Shown: positions 1-7,962, counted from the stretch's first letter. The stretch is DNA of 15,133 nucleotides from CAYVUI01 sp964454745 (GCA_964454745.1 CAYVUI010000107.1:1-15133), one strand, 5' to 3'. The notes: generated by a model not told the origin, from the sequence alone. Translations and numbers: made by a program.

Positions 1-38
1 GCCCCCATCACCCCGGTCCCGATCCAGCCGATTCGCAT
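1..38 (-). CDS. Start of a 3-hydroxyisobutyrate / 6-phosphogluconate dehydrogenase-like oxidoreductase (partial)
   Basis: Read leftward, an ATG at 38 opens MRIGWIGTGVMG, after which the window ends. This is the beta-strand and glycine-rich turn (GxGxxG) that begins the NAD(P)-binding fold of the beta-hydroxyacid dehydrogenase family, in which the motif lies within the first dozen residues. A purine-rich GGGAG Shine-Dalgarno sits about 8 bases upstream of the ATG, and a plausible promoter lies at 100-128. The gene is divergent from purF. Only 12 codons are visible, so the substrate cannot be assigned; other Rossmann dehydrogenases with an N-terminal GxGxxG are possible. Confidence 0.6.
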   Translation of the reverse strand, partial: MRIGWIGTGVMG

Positions 39-99
39 TTTTGTTTCTCCCACTGCAATATCTCCCAAACAGCCAAATGAACAAAATTGTCATTTCTTC

Positions 100-128
100 A
101 GAATATACGATTGCGGGGCAGATTTCAA
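100..128 (-). promoter_or_regulatory. Sigma70-like promoter of the leftward dehydrogenase-like gene
   Basis: On the minus strand TTGAAA (123-128) and TATTCT (100-105) are separated by 17 bp, matching 5 of 6 and 4 of 6 consensus bases. Transcription would start near 93, giving a leader of about 55 bases before the ATG at 38. Predicted by eye only. Confidence 0.4.
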
Positions 129-160
129 AAACCGATTTACATTTCCTAACAGGGTTTGAC

Positions 161-188
161 TTGAACTGCGGAATTTTGTATATATAAT
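161..188 (+). promoter_or_regulatory. Sigma70-like promoter of the purF operon
   Basis: TTGAAC (161-166) and a perfect TATAAT (183-188) are 16 bp apart, and transcription would start near 195. The ATG of purF is at 221, so the leader is short, with no room for a purine riboswitch between start site and gene. A GAGGA Shine-Dalgarno lies at 212-216. A second possible -35, TTGACT at 156-161, is too far from this -10 (21 bp). Confidence 0.6.
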
Positions 189-220
189 AGTGTTTTTGTT
201 CCGGTTATTTCGAGGATTTT

Positions 221-1663
221 ATGCCAGAACTCAGGGAAGAATGCGGGATTTTCGGAATTTACGGCGATCCCGAAGCAGTAGAAAAAACCTATTTCGGTCT
301 CCACAGCCTTCAGCACCGCGGACAGGAATCCGCGGGCATCGCCTCGAGCGACGGCTCACGCATCGCCTGCCACACCGGCATGGGACAGGTCAGTCGGGTA
401 TTCCGCAAAAGCAACCGGGTGCTCGAGAACCTTCACAACCCCATCGCCATCGGGCATGTGCGGTACTCCACCTCCGGTTCGAGCAATGCGACCAATGCCC
501 AGCCGCTGCTGAGTGAATACTCCCGCGGCCAGGTCGCTGTCGCCCACAACGGCAACCTCATCAATGCCTCCATGCTGCGGGACGAATACGAGGCCTACGG
601 TCACATCTTCAAATCGACCAACGATACCGAGATTATCATCCACCTGCTGGCCAAACCCAGCCACGTAGGCAAACCCGACCCGCTGGGCCATGTACTCAAT
701 CACCTTCAGGGTGCGTACTCGATCCTGTTCCTCTACCCGGACCGCATCGAGGCCGGCCGGGATGCCTATGGGATACGCCCGCTGTGTATCGGCAAAACCA
801 AAAACGGGGCCTACTGTGTCGCAAGCGAAACGTGCGCGTTTGATACTATTGAGGCCGAATACATCCGCGATGTCGAACCCGGGGAGATCGTCACCCTCGA
901 CAAAAACGGCCTGCACAGCCGCTTTTTCGTTGAACCCGGCTCGGTCACGCCGGCCCACTGCATCTTCGAGCACGTCTACTTCGCCAAGCAAAACAGCGTC
1001 ATCTTCGGCGAGAGTGTCCAGCATTTCCGCCGCGAATCCGGCGCACAGCTTGCCCGCGAGCATCCCGTCGATGCCGACCTGGTCATGCCCGTGCCCGACT
1101 CGGGCACCAGCGCCGCCATCGGTTTCGCCAAGGAAAGCGGCCTGCCCTTCGAGATGGGTTTCGTCCGCAGCCACTATATCGGCCGTACCTTTATCTCGCC
1201 CTCGCAGGACCTCCGCGACCTGGGCGTAAAACTCAAGCTCGCGGTAATCAAAAGCGTCGTCGAAAATCAGCGTATCGTCGTCGTGGATGACTCCGTTGTC
1301 CGCGGCACGACCACCCGCGGCAAAATCCGCTCACTGCGAAAGGCCGGGGCGAAAGAAATCCATCTTCGCATCGCCTGCCCGCCGATTATCAGCCCCTGCT
1401 ATTACGGCGTGGACTTCCCCACAAAGGAAGAACTGCTCGCCAACAACAAAACCCTCGAAGAAATCCGCGACTTCCTCGGGGTAGACAGCATGGGATACAT
1501 CTCGCTCGACGGCCTGGTCAGTTGTGCCTCGCTACCCGACGACCATTACTGCACCGCCTGCTGGAGTGGCAAATACCGAATCCCCATCGAGACGGTCGTG
1601 AACAAATTCTCAATGGAAAGACACCAGATGCAGCTCTTTGAAGACAAGGAGTACAATGTCTAA
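221..1663 (+). CDS. purF: Amidophosphoribosyltransferase, iron-sulfur (Bacillus-type) form
   Basis: This cytosolic enzyme makes 5-phosphoribosylamine from PRPP and glutamine, the committed step of purine synthesis. The 480 residues fit the family. Seven residues (MPELREE) precede Cys8, the expected N-terminal nucleophile after propeptide removal, followed by the class II glutaminase domain (HRGQESAGI near 32, GHVRYSTSG near 78, HNGNL near 109). The phosphoribosyltransferase domain carries the PRPP loop VVVDDSVVRGTTT at 353-365. Cysteines at 247, 393, 444 and 447 occupy the places of the [4Fe-4S] ligands of the Bacillus subtilis enzyme, so this is the oxygen-sensitive, proprotein-processed type rather than the E. 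coli type. It is the first gene of a purF-purM-membrane protein operon and its last codons overlap the purM start. The start at 221 is fixed by the short propeptide and the Shine-Dalgarno. Confidence 0.97.
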   Translation: MPELREECGIFGIYGDPEAVEKTYFGLHSLQHRGQESAGIASSDGSRIACHTGMGQVSRVFRKSNRVLENLHNPIAIGHVRYSTSGSSNATNAQPLLSEYSRGQVAVAHNGNLINASMLRDEYEAYGHIFKSTNDTEIIIHLLAKPSHVGKPDPLGHVLNHLQGAYSILFLYPDRIEAGRDAYGIRPLCIGKTKNGAYCVASETCAFDTIEAEYIRDVEPGEIVTLDKNGLHSRFFVEPGSVTPAHCIFEHVYFAKQNSVIFGESVQHFRRESGAQLAREHPVDADLVMPVPDSGTSAAIGFAKESGLPFEMGFVRSHYIGRTFISPSQDLRDLGVKLKLAVIKSVVENQRIVVVDDSVVRGTTTRGKIRSLRKAGAKEIHLRIACPPIISPCYYGVDFPTKEELLANNKTLEEIRDFLGVDSMGYISLDGLVSCASLPDDHYCTACWSGKYRIPIETVVNKFSMERHQMQLFEDKEYNV

Positions 1664-2729
1664 GCCCGAATCGATGACATACGCCCAGTCCGGCGTGGAT
1701 ATCGACGCCAACGATATCATGGTCGAAAAGATCCAGAAAAGCGTCACCGGCACCTTCGGACCAAGGGTCATGGCCCTGCCCGGCGGTTTCGCGGGGCTGT
1801 TTCGCCTCGATTACGACGAAAAACTCTTCAAGAAGAACTACAAAAATCCCGTGCTGGTCGCCTGTACCGACGGTGTGGGCACAAAGGTCAAAGTCGCCCA
1901 GATGGTCAAACGCTACGACTCGGTCGGGATCGACCTGGTCGCCATGAGCGTAAATGACATGATCGTCCTCGGCGCTGAGCCGCTTTTTTTCCTCGATTAC
2001 CTCGCGGTCAACACCCTAAACCCCGCCGAAGTTGCCCAAATGGTACAGGGCATCGCCAACGGCTGCAAACAGGCCGACTGCGCCCTGATCGGCGGCGAAA
2101 CCGCGGAAATGCCTGACATCTACCGTAAGGGTGAATTCGACATGGCCGGCTTTGCCGTCGGCGTCGTCGAGCGGCACAAGATCATCAACGGCAAACGAAT
2201 CGAACCCGGCGACGTAATCCTCGGCCTGGCCTCCTCCGGCCTGCACAGCAACGGCTACTCGCTGGCCCGCAAGATCTGCTTTACGAAGAATAAATTCAAA
2301 CCGCGGGATCAATTCCCCGAGCTGGGCGAACAGACCCTCGGTGAAGTACTCCTCGAACCGACCCGGATTTACACCAAATCGATCGTTTCGCTACTGGGCA
2401 AGTACAAACGCAAACGCATCGTCCACGGCATGGCCAACATCACCGGCGGCGGAATCGTCGGCAACCTGCCCCGCGTACTGGCCAAAAACACCAGCGCCGT
2501 CATCCGTAAGGATTCCTGGCAGATGCCCCCGATCTTCAGCTTCCTGCAAGAGCATGGCCCCGTCGAGACGGAAGAAATGTTCCGCGTCTTTAACATGGGC
2601 ATCGGCTTTGTGCTGGTCGTCGCGCCGGACTTCGCCGACTCGGTCACCCGCAGGCTCACCCGCACCGGCGAAACCGTTTACCGCATCGGCGAAATCACCA
2701 GGGGCACCGGAAAAGTTATCCTCAAGTAA
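1656..2729 (+). CDS. purM: Phosphoribosylformylglycinamidine cyclo-ligase (AIR synthetase)
   Basis: PurM closes formylglycinamidine ribonucleotide to aminoimidazole ribonucleotide with ATP, the fifth step of purine synthesis. The 357 residues include the hallmark segments CTDGVGTKVKVA, GIDLVAMSVNDM, GGETAEMPDIY and HGMANITGGG of the PurM/PurL ATP-binding superfamily. I choose the ATG at 1656: it follows AAGGAG (1646-1651) by 4 bases and overlaps the purF stop by 8 bases, which suggests translational coupling. An in-frame TTG at 1638 would add six residues but lacks this spacing. No purN or other purine gene follows; the next gene, 2 bp downstream, encodes a membrane protein. Confidence 0.97.
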   Translation: MSKPESMTYAQSGVDIDANDIMVEKIQKSVTGTFGPRVMALPGGFAGLFRLDYDEKLFKKNYKNPVLVACTDGVGTKVKVAQMVKRYDSVGIDLVAMSVNDMIVLGAEPLFFLDYLAVNTLNPAEVAQMVQGIANGCKQADCALIGGETAEMPDIYRKGEFDMAGFAVGVVERHKIINGKRIEPGDVILGLASSGLHSNGYSLARKICFTKNKFKPRDQFPELGEQTLGEVLLEPTRIYTKSIVSLLGKYKRKRIVHGMANITGGGIVGNLPRVLAKNTSAVIRKDSWQMPPIFSFLQEHGPVETEEMFRVFNMGIGFVLVVAPDFADSVTRRLTRTGETVYRIGEITRGTGKVILK

Positions 2730-2731
2730 CC

Positions 2732-3766
2732 ATGGACGCCGCACCCGCCACAGCTCCGCACCGGGACTTCACAAAATCCAAATGGTTCAACCCCCTGCTT
2801 ACCGCGGCGATTCTCGCCGCCCTGTCCATCTGGCTCAATTACACAAGCGGACATAAGAATTCAACGGCCCTTGCCCTGCTTGCCGCATACCAAACCGCCG
2901 CCGGGCTGGGCGTATACCTGCTCTCCCGCCGCTGGATCAGCCAGTACCCCGGCAGGCTGCTCGCTGCAATCCTCTACGCATTTGGCCCGGTCGCAATGCA
3001 GTTTCTCTACGCCGAAGATTACGCCATCCAGTCCGGGCTCTTCTGGGCAATCTTCCCCTGGCTAAATCTCCCCGCCGTACTGTGGCCCATCGGCAAGCCC
3101 CCAACCTTTACCAACCGCACCATTCACGCCGGCCTGGTCCTCGGCGGCACGGGCGTGTTCCTGCTGCTCTCCTACCTGAACACACAGCAAAAATGGATCC
3201 CCTCCGACTGGCAAATGAAGCCGCAAGCCCTGATCGACCTCTTTAGCCCCCTTCTAAAAAGCGACCGCGGACCCTGCCTTAGCCTTTGCCATATACCGCT
3301 GATCACCGCAGCTCTTGGCCTGCTGACCTGCCTCCACAGCCGCAAAAAAATCCTCCCGATCCTCATCCTCGTCTCGATCCTTATGAGCCTGTTCAAACTC
3401 ACCCCCATGATCGTTCCCTTTAGCTGCATCGCCTTCGCGGGCTTATACCTCTCGGTCCTGGCCGGCCTCGGCGCCCAGACCATCGCCTGGCTGGGCAAAG
3501 CGGACAAACACTACCTCTCCCTGTGCATCATCCTCTCGGCCGGGCTGTGGCTGCTCGCTCACATCCTCCGCCTCCGCGGCTGGGAAACCGTATCAGGTGG
3601 AAACGAAAACCTCGGCCCCGCCTCGCTCTATGCAATCGCTCTGGTCCTGTTCACATCCATCTATTATATGATCCTCGGCGGCTTCCGCTGGACACAGCTC
3701 CGCTGGGGGCTCTTAATCCTCGCCTTCGCCGCGGATATCTTGCTCTGTGCGAAAATACTGATCTGA
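2732..3766 (+). CDS. Polytopic membrane protein of unknown function, in the purF-purM operon
   Basis: I do not recognise the family. The 344 residues hold about eleven hydrophobic stretches (roughly 19-37, 45-66, 72-92, 100-118, 130-148, 185-203, 206-223, 224-250, 259-277, 295-315, 320-342) with short loops, arginine or lysine next to several of them, and no signal peptide or soluble domain. The only long loop lies between helices 5 and 6 (about 149-184). The start is 2 bp after the purM stop, so it must be read from the purF mRNA; the gene ends 16 bp before the convergent glycosylase gene. The operon position invites a link to nucleotide metabolism or transport, but nothing in the sequence shows transport motifs. 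Packing into a housekeeping operon by chance is as likely. O-antigen or glycosyltransferase-C-like membrane proteins are an alternative. Confidence 0.8.
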   Translation: MDAAPATAPHRDFTKSKWFNPLLTAAILAALSIWLNYTSGHKNSTALALLAAYQTAAGLGVYLLSRRWISQYPGRLLAAILYAFGPVAMQFLYAEDYAIQSGLFWAIFPWLNLPAVLWPIGKPPTFTNRTIHAGLVLGGTGVFLLLSYLNTQQKWIPSDWQMKPQALIDLFSPLLKSDRGPCLSLCHIPLITAALGLLTCLHSRKKILPILILVSILMSLFKLTPMIVPFSCIAFAGLYLSVLAGLGAQTIAWLGKADKHYLSLCIILSAGLWLLAHILRLRGWETVSGGNENLGPASLYAIALVLFTSIYYMILGGFRWTQLRWGLLILAFAADILLCAKILI

Positions 3767-3782
3767 CAGATTCCGGTGTGAA

Positions 3783-4568
3783 TTACTTCTTCGGCTCCTC
3801 CAGCCCAAGCCTGTCCATCACCTTTTTAAGGTCTTCCCATACCCGCTGGCGTGCATCCCGTGTATAGTTCCGCAACAGGTACGCCGGGTGATACGTCGCC
3901 ATCAGCGGGATCGGGTTGGTCAGCCCCTCAGGCGCATATTCATGAAAACTGCCGCGAAGCTGGCCGATGCTCTTATTGGTATTGAGCAGCGTCCGTGCCG
4001 CGTGTGCCCCCAGTGCCACGATCACCTCCGGATCGAGCGCCTCAAGCTGCCTTGTCAAATACGGCAGACACCGGATAATCTCCTCCGGCTTCGGGTCGCG
4101 GTTGCCCGGCGGACGGCACTTTAAGATATTGCAGATAAACACCTCCTCGCGCTTGAGCCCCATGGCATTGATCATCTTCTCGAGCAATTGCCCTGCCCTG
4201 CCCACAAACGGACGGCCCTGCTTATCCTCGTCCGCTCCCGGCGCCTCGCCCACAAACACCAGCCGGGCATTAACCGCCCCCTCTCCGGGCACGGCATTGG
4301 TTCGCGTCTCAGCCAGCCCGCACAAACAGCAGGCGTTTGCCTCCTCAGCGACTGCGGCAAGTTCCTTCTTCGCGTTTCGTTTGGCTTTTGCTGCGGCCAT
4401 GGGTATCTCTTCCTTTTCTACAGGTGTACATTCCTCGGTTTGCGGCTTCGCCTGAGCCTGCTCCCTCAACGGCTCGACCTGGATCGCATCCTTGCTGCGA
4501 ACGCAGAAATCCCCCGTAAAATACATATCCATCTGAGCATATTGTTCGGCTGTACGGTATAAATCCAT
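3783..4568 (-). CDS. Family 4 (iron-sulfur) uracil-DNA glycosylase
   Basis: Family 4 enzymes remove uracil from DNA and start base-excision repair. From the chosen ATG the protein has 261 residues. The catalytic domain begins near 78 with the Cys pair C80/C83 and RTNAVPGEG, then the uracil-binding motif GEAPGADEDKQGRPFVG at 107-123. Next come C151 (NILKCRPPGNRDP) and C167, the remaining [4Fe-4S] ligands with the family's 16-residue spacing, and YHPAYLLR near 226-233 with the second active-site histidine. Residues 1-75 are an acidic and lysine/alanine-rich extension, longer than in minimal family members. An in-frame ATG at 4649 would add 27 residues, but AAAAGGA lies 7 bases before the ATG at 4568, so I prefer that. 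It is convergent with the membrane protein gene and divergent from the AraC-type regulator. Confidence 0.92.
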   Translation of the reverse strand: MDLYRTAEQYAQMDMYFTGDFCVRSKDAIQVEPLREQAQAKPQTEECTPVEKEEIPMAAAKAKRNAKKELAAVAEEANACCLCGLAETRTNAVPGEGAVNARLVFVGEAPGADEDKQGRPFVGRAGQLLEKMINAMGLKREEVFICNILKCRPPGNRDPKPEEIIRCLPYLTRQLEALDPEVIVALGAHAARTLLNTNKSIGQLRGSFHEYAPEGLTNPIPLMATYHPAYLLRNYTRDARQRVWEDLKKVMDRLGLEEPKK

Positions 4569-4660
4569 ATCCAAATCCTTTTGGGTGCCTATTGTAACGC
4601 CAGCAGACGAAATATCCAGCCAAAAACGTTCCTGTACGGTAATGCACACAGAAAAACAGA

Positions 4661-4689
4661 ATTAATTTAAATTCCGCAAAAAATGTCAA
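4661..4689 (-). promoter_or_regulatory. Probable promoter of the uracil-DNA glycosylase gene
   Basis: On the minus strand a perfect TTGACA (4684-4689) is followed after 17 bp by ATTAAT (4661-4666), a 4 of 6 match to the -10 box. The start site would be near 4654, leaving a leader of about 86 bases before the ATG at 4568. The same 155-bp gap must also hold the promoter of the rightward AraC-type gene, for which I see no convincing -35/-10 pair. Confidence 0.45.
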
Positions 4690-4723
4690 GCACGCCCATT
4701 TTGCTTCCGGTATCCTATCCAGC

Positions 4724-5578
4724 ATGAAAGACGACACAAAAACATCCTATCAGCAGCGGATATTAAAGGTTTTACTGTATATCCAAAATAACCTTTATAA
4801 GCCCCTGAACCTTGAACACCTGGCAAAAATCGCCTGTTTTTCACCCTACCATTTCCATCGCATCTTTCGTGGGATGGTCGGAGAAACGCTTGCCGCCTAC
4901 GTTCGCAGGCTTCGGCTCGAAAGAGCGGCCCAGCGGCTGCAGTATGGACAACCCAGGATTACCGATCTCGCCTTTGAAGCCGGATACGAAAATGTAGAAT
5001 CTTTTTCAAGGGCCTTCAGGGAACGTTTCGGAGTCGTCCCCAGTGAATTCAAAAAGAACAATAAACACAGTATCAACGAATCACCTAAATTCGCAGTAGG
5101 AGAAGTAACTATGGACGTACAAGTCAAAATGATCCCGCAGCGTCACGTCGCCTTTATTCGTCATATCGGGCCCTACGCACAATGCGGAACCGCGTGGGAA
5201 AAATTATGCACCTGGGCCGGACCAAACGGCCTGCTTCAGCCGGGATGTGAGTTTATCGGCTTATGTTATGACGACCCTGACGTGACCGAATCCGAGAACA
5301 TCCGATACGATGCGTGTATTACCGTTGATCAAGAAATCGAACCGGATGGCCCAATCGGATTCCAGACCATTGATCCGGGAGTCTATGCGATGACAACCCA
5401 TCACGGAAGCTACCAGAAGCTAAGCGAAACCTATGCCGCGCTTTGCGGCCAGTGGGCCCCTCAAAACGGCTATGAACTCCGTTCACTCCCAAGCCTGGAA
5501 ATCTATCTAAACAGCCCGGAGGACACACCCGAGGATGAATTACTGACCGATGTACATGTCCCGATTGAAAAGCAATAG
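4724..5578 (+). CDS. AraC-family transcriptional regulator with GyrI-like ligand-binding domain
   Basis: The N-terminus is a double helix-turn-helix DNA-binding domain: first helix-turn-helix near 29-50 (LEHLAKIACFSPYHFHRIFR), second near 78-101 with the AraC signature GYENVESFSRAFRERFGVVP. Residues 131-284 form a GyrI-like (SOUL/BmrR-effector type) domain opening with MDVQVKMIPQRHVAFIRHIGPY. It has an aspartate/glutamate-rich C-terminus ending in the VHVPIEK strand typical of the family. Such regulators (Rob, BmrR relatives) bind small hydrophobic or cationic compounds. The gene has no clear Shine-Dalgarno before the ATG at 4724. The next gene, 8 bp downstream, encodes a second, stand-alone GyrI-like protein, so the pair probably responds to and handles the same class of compound. 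The target operator cannot be told from the sequence. Confidence 0.9.
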   Translation: MKDDTKTSYQQRILKVLLYIQNNLYKPLNLEHLAKIACFSPYHFHRIFRGMVGETLAAYVRRLRLERAAQRLQYGQPRITDLAFEAGYENVESFSRAFRERFGVVPSEFKKNNKHSINESPKFAVGEVTMDVQVKMIPQRHVAFIRHIGPYAQCGTAWEKLCTWAGPNGLLQPGCEFIGLCYDDPDVTESENIRYDACITVDQEIEPDGPIGFQTIDPGVYAMTTHHGSYQKLSETYAALCGQWAPQNGYELRSLPSLEIYLNSPEDTPEDELLTDVHVPIEKQ

Positions 5579-5586
5579 GAGCAACG

Positions 5587-6204
5587 ATGGCACAAAATAC
5601 GGAAAAAATCGACTTATTCAAACACTTCAAAGCCGAATATAAGGCGACCGCCAAACCAGCATTCGTACAAACCACCCCCGCGACTTATCTGATGATTGAG
5701 GGCCGGGGAGCCCCCGGAGGAGATGAATTCCAGGAATGCATCGGGGCACTGTATTCCATGGCATTTACCATCAAAATGACCCGAAAGGCCGCCGGCCTGG
5801 GCGACTACACCGTCTGCAAGCTGGAGGATTTGTTATACGGCCCGGACGGCAATGACGATTTTGGTAATCTGCCCAAAGAAGACTGGCACTGGACGCTGAT
5901 GATCCGCACGTCTGAATATGTAAAACAGGCCGACCTGGACAAAGCCGTGAAGTCTCTGCTGAGCAAAGGCAAATGCGAAAAGGTCCGGGAGGTAAAACTC
6001 GCTGCACTGAATGAAGGAAAATGCGTGCAGATTCTCCATGTCGGGCCCTATGACCAGATTGGGGATACAGCACTGAAGATGCAGGAATTCACGCAGGAAA
6101 ACGGTTTATCCTTTACCGCCAAACACCATGACATCTACCTGTCCGATCCACGGCGGGTACCCCCCGAACGGCTGAAAACAATCTTGCGAAGGCCGGTTGT
6201 ATAA
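5587..6204 (+). CDS. Stand-alone GyrI-like small-molecule-binding protein
   Basis: The 205 residues match the longer class of single-domain GyrI-like proteins. The N-terminus has the DLFKHFKAEYKAT segment, followed by PATYLMIEGRGAPGGDEFQ and ALYSMAFTIKM, and the C-terminal end is DIYLSDPRRVPPERLKTILR. Some members of this class have been reported to hydrolyse cyclopropanoid DNA-alkylating toxins, while others are binding proteins only; this sequence alone does not decide which applies. A GGAG Shine-Dalgarno formed partly by the stop codon of the AraC-type gene lies 5 bases before the ATG, so the two genes are co-transcribed. A strong terminator begins 6 bp after the stop. Confidence 0.85.
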   Translation: MAQNTEKIDLFKHFKAEYKATAKPAFVQTTPATYLMIEGRGAPGGDEFQECIGALYSMAFTIKMTRKAAGLGDYTVCKLEDLLYGPDGNDDFGNLPKEDWHWTLMIRTSEYVKQADLDKAVKSLLSKGKCEKVREVKLAALNEGKCVQILHVGPYDQIGDTALKMQEFTQENGLSFTAKHHDIYLSDPRRVPPERLKTILRRPVV

Positions 6205-6209
6205 AAAAA

Positions 6210-6240
6210 CCCGTCCCTCGTAAAAGGGACGGGCTTTCAT
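6210..6240. terminator. Bidirectional intrinsic terminator
   Basis: A perfect 8-bp stem, CCCGTCCC (6210-6217) with GGGACGGG (6226-6233), has an 8-base loop. Seven A residues lie at 6203-6209, giving a run of U on the leftward transcript, and a weaker T-rich stretch follows on the right. It therefore best terminates the leftward glutamate-synthase-like gene and can also end the AraC-GyrI transcript. Confidence 0.85.
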
Positions 6241-6279
6241 TCACGCTATCGCCTGCGGCAAAACCGCTTCTTACAAAAA

Positions 6280-7920
6280 TTACTTCGTCAAAATCGACTT
6301 GGCCGATTCATCCTGCGCCTCGACCATGTGAGGAATACCGGTCAGCTCCGCGGTTTCCCTGTTGGCTGCCATCAGGTCACTTCTCTCGATATTCGACAGG
6401 TTGAACTTTCTCGCACCGGCCATAAACTGCTGCAATCCACACGCCAGCTTATCCGCATAACCATACATCGCAATCGCACCCAGCGGCACATTTTTGATCT
6501 CATCAGCACCGACTTTGTGCTTGACGGCTTCATAACCGGCGAAAATCTCTTCCGGCTTGCTACCGTAGGCCTTCACGGATGCGGGCAGTTCGTCCCAGTT
6601 ACCGTTAAGACGCTCCTTGCGATCCGGATGGAATACACCCTCGATATTGCTGCCCAGGTACCCTGCGATCATCGGGGCACGGCCCATGCATACCAGCTTG
6701 GTATACGGAGCCCCCAGAGCAATTGCCTTGAAGATATGATCCTCGCGGGCAAAACCGCCGCCGAGCGAAATATCCGGCACATCCAGACCGTTTTCTTCGA
6801 GGATCTTGCAGTATTCGTAGGTCTTCTGGTGCAGTTCCAATGAAGGCACGCCCCAGTGTTCCATCATATTCCACGGACTCATACCCGTACCTCCGCCGGC
6901 ACCGTCAATCGTCAGCAGGTCCAGCTTTGCATCCGCCGCAAAGCGAATCGCCATAGCCAAAGCTTCCATGCCGTAGGCACCGGTCTTGAGCGAAATCCGC
7001 TTAAAGCCGATCTCCCGGAGATGTTTCACCGATGCCATAAACGCGTCACGAACCTGATCCACCGTATCCAGGTCTGTACCGCCCAGTCGGCTGTGACGGG
7101 CGAACGACTTCAATGCACCGTCCTCAAACGCTTCCTGAACGACAGGATCATATGGATTCGGGTCTACCACGTAGCCGCGGTCCTTGAGGAATTTCGCATA
7201 TTCGATAGAGGTCACCTGGATCTCACCGCCGATGTCCTTGGCACCCTGACCCCACTTGAGCTCAATAATCACTTTGTCGCCATATTTCTCCGCGACATAT
7301 TCCGCAACGCCGTTGCGGGTATCTTCGACGTTGAGCTGTACAATAATCGCACCGTACCCATCATAATAACGCAGGTAGGTATCAATTCGCTTTTCCAGCT
7401 CCGGTGCTGAAGAAATCTTGCCGCCGCTCATAACCGATTCACGGTCAACGCCGACGACATTCTCGCCAATCACGATCGGGAAACCACAGATCGCCGCACC
7501 AATCGAGAACGAATCCCAGTACTTGGCCGCGATAAATGTCGAACCGAGTGCACCGGTCATAATCGGAACCCGGCACTTGGTTACCTGGTCCTTACCGAAG
7601 CTCGTCTCAATGTTTACATTCGGGAATACGCAGTCATCCGGATCGTTTGAAAGACCCTTTGCCAGCCCTTTCGAACCGTATGCATATCCCTGGATGCGAA
7701 GTGCATGATAACCGACTCCCACAGCCATTGTCTGGCTCGAACCAGATGTCGTCTCGCCAAAATCTCTCGGATAGAGCAGCTTGCGGCCGACCAGGCAGGA
7801 AGTCCATGTTTCGCATTTGCCCGCGCAGTCAGCACGACACAGTGTGCACAGGCCAGATTCACATGCGTCGCCTCGGTTTACAGTACCAAGAGCGTCATTT
7901 TTTTTGGGCCAGGTAATCAT
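6280..7920 (-). CDS. FMN-binding glutamate-synthase-like protein with N-terminal cysteine cluster
   Basis: The protein resembles the central FMN/(beta/alpha)8 domain of glutamate synthase large subunit. LKWGQGAKDIGGEI lies near 223-236, the glycine-rich TIDGAGGGTGMSPW near 337-350, SLGGGFAREDHIFKAIALGA near 385-404 and CMGRAPM near 411-417. It lacks the N-terminal glutaminase domain of GltB and also the CxxxxxC...CPVG iron-sulfur loop that follows the FMN domain. Instead residues 20-42 hold six cysteines (20, 25, 28, 32, 36, 42) that look like a metal or Fe-S site. I start it at the ATG at 7920, preceded by AAAGGAG; the open frame continues 58 codons upstream without a start signal. It is 546 residues and divergent from a LysR regulator that is the obvious candidate to control it. 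Ammonia-dependent glutamate synthesis is possible, but a different amino-nitrogen or redox reaction cannot be excluded. Confidence 0.85.
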   Translation of the reverse strand: MITWPKKNDALGTVNRGDACESGLCTLCRADCAGKCETWTSCLVGRKLLYPRDFGETTSGSSQTMAVGVGYHALRIQGYAYGSKGLAKGLSNDPDDCVFPNVNIETSFGKDQVTKCRVPIMTGALGSTFIAAKYWDSFSIGAAICGFPIVIGENVVGVDRESVMSGGKISSAPELEKRIDTYLRYYDGYGAIIVQLNVEDTRNGVAEYVAEKYGDKVIIELKWGQGAKDIGGEIQVTSIEYAKFLKDRGYVVDPNPYDPVVQEAFEDGALKSFARHSRLGGTDLDTVDQVRDAFMASVKHLREIGFKRISLKTGAYGMEALAMAIRFAADAKLDLLTIDGAGGGTGMSPWNMMEHWGVPSLELHQKTYEYCKILEENGLDVPDISLGGGFAREDHIFKAIALGAPYTKLVCMGRAPMIAGYLGSNIEGVFHPDRKERLNGNWDELPASVKAYGSKPEEIFAGYEAVKHKVGADEIKNVPLGAIAMYGYADKLACGLQQFMAGARKFNLSNIERSDLMAANRETAELTGIPHMVEAQDESAKSILTK

Positions 7921-7962
7921 ACAGGGCTCCTTTCTAAAGATTCTAAATGTTAATGATTGCAG

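Noticed and set aside
1..30. Possible tRNA start because the first bases resemble an acceptor strand (GCCCCCATC)
   Set aside because: The following bases do not fold into D or anticodon arms; instead they read on the minus strand as the start of a Rossmann dehydrogenase gene.
356..1174. A long minus-strand open frame (272 codons) inside purF
   Set aside because: It lies wholly opposite purF, which has every family motif. The frame's protein has no recognisable domain and no ribosome site; a shadow ORF in GC-rich DNA.
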